NCBI GenBank assembly: GCA_039566865.1 | Contig: CM076960.1 | Location: 16,226,501-16,290,500, forward strand | DNA from: Aurelia coerulea | Lineage: Eukaryota; Cnidaria; Scyphozoa; Semaeostomeae; Ulmaridae | DNA length: 64,000 nucleotides | Direction: 5' to 3' | Shown here: positions 63,201 to 64,000 of the stretch, piece by piece | Position numbering within the stretch: the first letter of the stretch is position 1 | Layout of the letters: each line of letters begins with the position of its first letter | Notes under the pieces: model-generated | Told to the model about the DNA's origin: nothing | The model's database searches: none | What the model saw: only the letters and a program-made list of their open reading frames with translations | Translations under genes and position numbers: made by a program

Positions 63201-63303
63201 TGTCTCTCCATTTCAGGAACCACACGTGAACCAATGCTATAAGCATTTCTATTACTTCACCTCGGAATTTCAGCTTATCGAAAAACGGGAATTAGAACCT
63301 CTG
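48263..63303 (+). CDS. MOB3: MOB3-type kinase activator, 3' partial, seven exons
   Basis: Exons: 48263-48304, 53990-54055, 55279-55363, 58010-58103, 58761-58894, 59391-59506, 63217-63303, all AG/GT with matching phases, giving 208 residues. MOB proteins are small scaffolds that bind NDR/LATS or MST kinases. Sequence reads [91 protein letters not shown] and [14 protein letters not shown]. Zinc ligands Cys-x4-Cys (exon 4) and His-x4-His (exon 6) are present. [12 protein letters not shown] and [10 protein letters not shown] are closer to MOB3 than to MOB1. About ten C-terminal residues lie beyond the window. Exon 1 ([14 protein letters not shown]) rests on position and phase 0 only. The long frame at 59372-61312 is exon 6 running by chance into a LINE. 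Confidence 0.93.
48690..49030 (-). pseudogene. LINE reverse transcriptase C-terminal fragment
   Basis: Minus frame: [40 protein letters not shown], then [14 protein letters not shown]-terminal part of a CR1/Jockey-like ORF2. Sits in MOB3 intron 1, opposite in direction to the gene. Confidence 0.8.
49655..49830. repeat. Dispersed repeat, copy 1
   Basis: GGTGGAAAGTTCCTTTT...GATGTTGCTCCAAGCC...ATCATGTTTTCCAG resembles 52857-53050 over about 180 bp, with many differences. The rest of 49031-50259 shows nothing recognisable. Confidence 0.45.
50260..51545 (-). pseudogene. LINE reverse transcriptase remnant
   Basis: Minus frame 51542-50925: [62 protein letters not shown] and FADDTSLFY (catalytic Asp pair). 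A deletion after SKLEH has replaced the usual WF.SYL..R region. Downstream, broken frames carry [17 protein letters not shown]2/CR1-type, inactive, lacking endonuclease. In MOB3 intron 1. Confidence 0.9.
51546..53680. repeat. MOB3 intron 1 with two dispersed repeats
   Basis: A 65-bp direct repeat (GACGTCGGCTTATTTCATGT..CAGACAGATTTGACAC) occurs at 51810 and 52106. 52857-53050 is a second copy of the repeat at 49655. No exon recognised; a frame at 52510-52752 has no known motif. Confidence 0.5.
53685..53935. repeat. Tandem TAACTCGTA-rich minisatellite
   Basis: Irregular tandem copies of AAAAGTAACTCGTACAATAA and CAACTCGTAACTCGTAA. Ends 55 bp before MOB3 exon 2. Confidence 0.88.
54067..54445. 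mobile_element. Foldback MITE just after MOB3 exon 2
   Basis: Arms of at least 125 bp: TTATTGTGGACACGATTTGT, TTAGTAACATT-type and ATACTCATGAAATGAAGACA words mirrored on both sides. Starts about 11 bp after the donor at 54056. No certain target duplication. Confidence 0.88.
54660..54975. repeat. Degenerate GATTTTT-rich low-complexity run
   Basis: Repeated GAGATTTTT / GGATTT words with no fixed period; in MOB3 intron 2. Confidence 0.6.
55669..56333. mobile_element. Foldback MITE with ATAGACC ends, 665 bp
   Basis: ATAGACCTTTTTACTTCTTA at the left mirrors TTAAGAAGTAAAAAGGTCTA at the right; CTTGGATCGAGCGTCC mirrors GGACGCTCTATCCAA. The ATAGACC terminus is shared with family D, so the two may be related. 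In MOB3 intron 3. Confidence 0.85.
56599..57232. mobile_element. MITE family E copy, TA site
   Basis: 634 bp, ends CCGGGTGCGTGAACCAGAAA and TTTTTTCTGGCTCACCCGG with TA outside. Close copy of 36761-37390. Confidence 0.9.
57550..57930. mobile_element. Foldback MITE
   Basis: GGAAAATTTGTAAAAAATTT at the left mirrors the A/T-rich right end (AATTTTTTACTAATTTTCC); CCAACCACGATGTTTT mirrors AAAACATCGTGGTTGG; CAGTTCCGG mirrors CCGGAACTG. Ends about 80 bp before MOB3 exon 4. Confidence 0.85.
58480..58640. mobile_element. MITE family B fragment (uninterrupted site)
   Basis: TAGCTTGGAAGGAACGTATG, GCTGTAAATCTGCCGTGGAA, TTGATATATCTTGATTAG: the same segment that is split by MITE A in 27152-28262. Useful as an empty-site comparison. 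Confidence 0.65.
58955..59140 (-). mobile_element. tRNA-derived SINE, copy 3
   Basis: Reverse-complement copy of the family at 17582: tail GGTGAAGGTGAAG, body AGCGCCAAGCGCTGG, B-box GGTATCGAACCC. Begins about 60 bp after MOB3 exon 5. Confidence 0.88.
59570..61812. mobile_element. MITE family D copy split by a LINE
   Basis: Left part 59570-59603 (AATAGACCTTTAAGCTGGTC ... GAGCCTG) and right part 61655-61812 (ATCGAGCGTTG ... GAGTGGCGTTAGAGCTTCTA ... AGCTGAAAGGTCTATT) together reproduce 21952-22135. The LINE sits between, with GCCTG at both junctions. Confidence 0.82.
59604..61654 (+). pseudogene. 5'-truncated L2/CR1-like LINE with near-complete reverse transcriptase
   Basis: Frame open from about 59605 to the stop at 61310-61312, about 565 residues: [56 protein letters not shown] (first catalytic Asp), [30 protein letters not shown] (Asp pair), [14 protein letters not shown] and a C-terminal ARYL-type end ([14 protein letters not shown]). 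No endonuclease domain: 5' truncated. The 3' UTR ends in (GAACT)n at about 61630-61654. Flanked by GCCTG (59599-59603, 61655-61659). The undamaged frame indicates recent insertion, in the last MOB3 intron seen. The reverse transcriptase alone cannot act without the missing 5' part. Confidence 0.92.
61863..62195. mobile_element. 333-bp TAGCCT-family MITE with 9-bp TSD
   Basis: TAGCCTGCACACAGTCTTTC mirrors GAAAGACTGCACGCAGGCTA. Flanks GGTCATACC (61854-61862) and GGGCATACC (62196-62204): 9 bp, one mismatch. Longest of the three TAGCCT...AGGCTA elements in the window. Confidence 0.88.
62481..63001. mobile_element. MITE family B copy, TSD AATTTCATA
   Basis: 521 bp, ends AGCATAGGTTACAAGTCTTT and GATTTGGAACCTATGCT; perfect 9-bp duplication AATTTCATA at 62472-62480 and 63002-63010. 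The most complete B copy; confirms the family limits. Confidence 0.92.
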
Positions 63304-63324
63304 GTAAGGACTTGATTCATTTAA

Positions 63325-63563
63325 AGGCACACTGTCATGGCTGTGATTGGCTAGTCGTGATGCTGAAATCACTAACAAAGACCTGGCCTCTAAATAATTA
63401 CCAAACCTTTATGTCCTTGGATCATACTTTGTTTCGAGAATAAAGGGAGTCAGATCGTTATCGTCTTCATGAATTTCAGTGCACAGCGAAATTACTGAAG
63501 CTTGCCTAATTCCAGTCTTTTTTATTGTCTTATTCATCCAATCAGTGCCACGACAGTGTGCCT
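63325..63563. mobile_element. TTAA-flanked MITE after MOB3 exon 7
   Basis: AGGCACACTGTCATGGC mirrors GCCACGACAGTGTGCCT; TTAA at 63321-63324 and 63564-63567. 239 bp, consistent with a Kolobok or piggyBac derivative. Starts 21 bp after the exon 7 donor. Confidence 0.85.
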
Positions 63564-63567
63564 TTAA

Positions 63568-64000
63568 CGTTAATTAGCTAACAAATCGTACATCCGTTCT
63601 GGTATCTTGTGTTGTGTTTGTGTCTGTTTTTATGATTTATGTATCGTCCTGTACTCATTCTGTTAAGGCGTGTTCATATTTCTTGTTTGAATGTGTTCAA
63701 GGGACTTTTGAGAGAGAACTCTAGGGATCAGTGTGTTCAAGCGTTTAAGTTGAAGTGTTCAAAGTGTTTGACCGTGTTTATTATATATCAAGTATTCATT
63801 AATTAATTCAATCATTGTATATACATCAAGTGATTCACGTATAAGATTGGGTCGTACTCTTCTGTCTCGGATCACTTGTACAGACCGTACAATCACAACA
63901 TTTGCGTCTGATGAGTTTTAATGGACCGGGTGATTAAAAAAAATGTGTGTTTGAAAAATCGTAGAACAAAAATTAGAACACCGATTTACAAAATTACAAC
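63568..64000. other. MOB3 intron, with the start of a CCGGGTGA element
   Basis: No exon seen. GTGTTCAAG words recur at 63690-63765. At 63926 ACCGGGTGATTAAAAAAAAT resembles the terminus of the element at 19642; the rest is beyond the window. Confidence 0.5.

Overview
This is animal nuclear DNA: genes are split by GT..AG introns, and most of the window is intron or spacer filled with transposable elements. AT-rich sequence, tRNA-derived SINEs, L2/CR1-like LINE fragments, Kolobok-like (TTAA) pieces and many foldback MITEs suggest a cnidarian, perhaps an anthozoan. That is an inference from general character; no species can be named.

Three host genes are supported. (1) A membrane receptor guanylate cyclase on + (33-34442), cut at its 5' end by the window start. 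Sixteen exons were found whose phases all chain, but the exon expected to carry the APE/GDVYS part of the kinase-homology domain was not found, and part of a cyclase exon is duplicated in frame. (2) A C2H2 zinc-finger gene on - (46491 down to 41463), two exons joined by a phase-matched intron. (3) A MOB3-type kinase-activator gene on + (48263-63303), seven exons found, with the last codons beyond the window. Genes 2 and 3 are divergent, 1.8 kb apart.

The main discovery is in the 13.9-kb receptor intron (2606-16536). A MITE copy there was split by a 10.8-kb DNA transposon (3371-14147) with about 155-bp near-identical terminal inverted repeats and a TA target duplication. That element carries inverted arrays of a 181-bp repeat near both sides and a long, almost intact protein combining a Cys-rich zinc region, an F-box and a DDE-like domain with zinc knuckles. 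Nested in it is a MITE with TSD TTTAGT, itself split by a TTAA-flanked Kolobok-like element with transposase remnants.

Elsewhere, at least ten foldback families can be delimited, many with target-site duplications. A TAGCCT...AGGCTA family has members of 333, 84 and only 38 bp, each with a 9-bp duplication. Several insertions lie within about 20 bp of exons or the receptor stop codon and may affect splicing or 3' ends.

All exon models are by eye from conserved protein motifs and splice phases. No alignment or database search was run.
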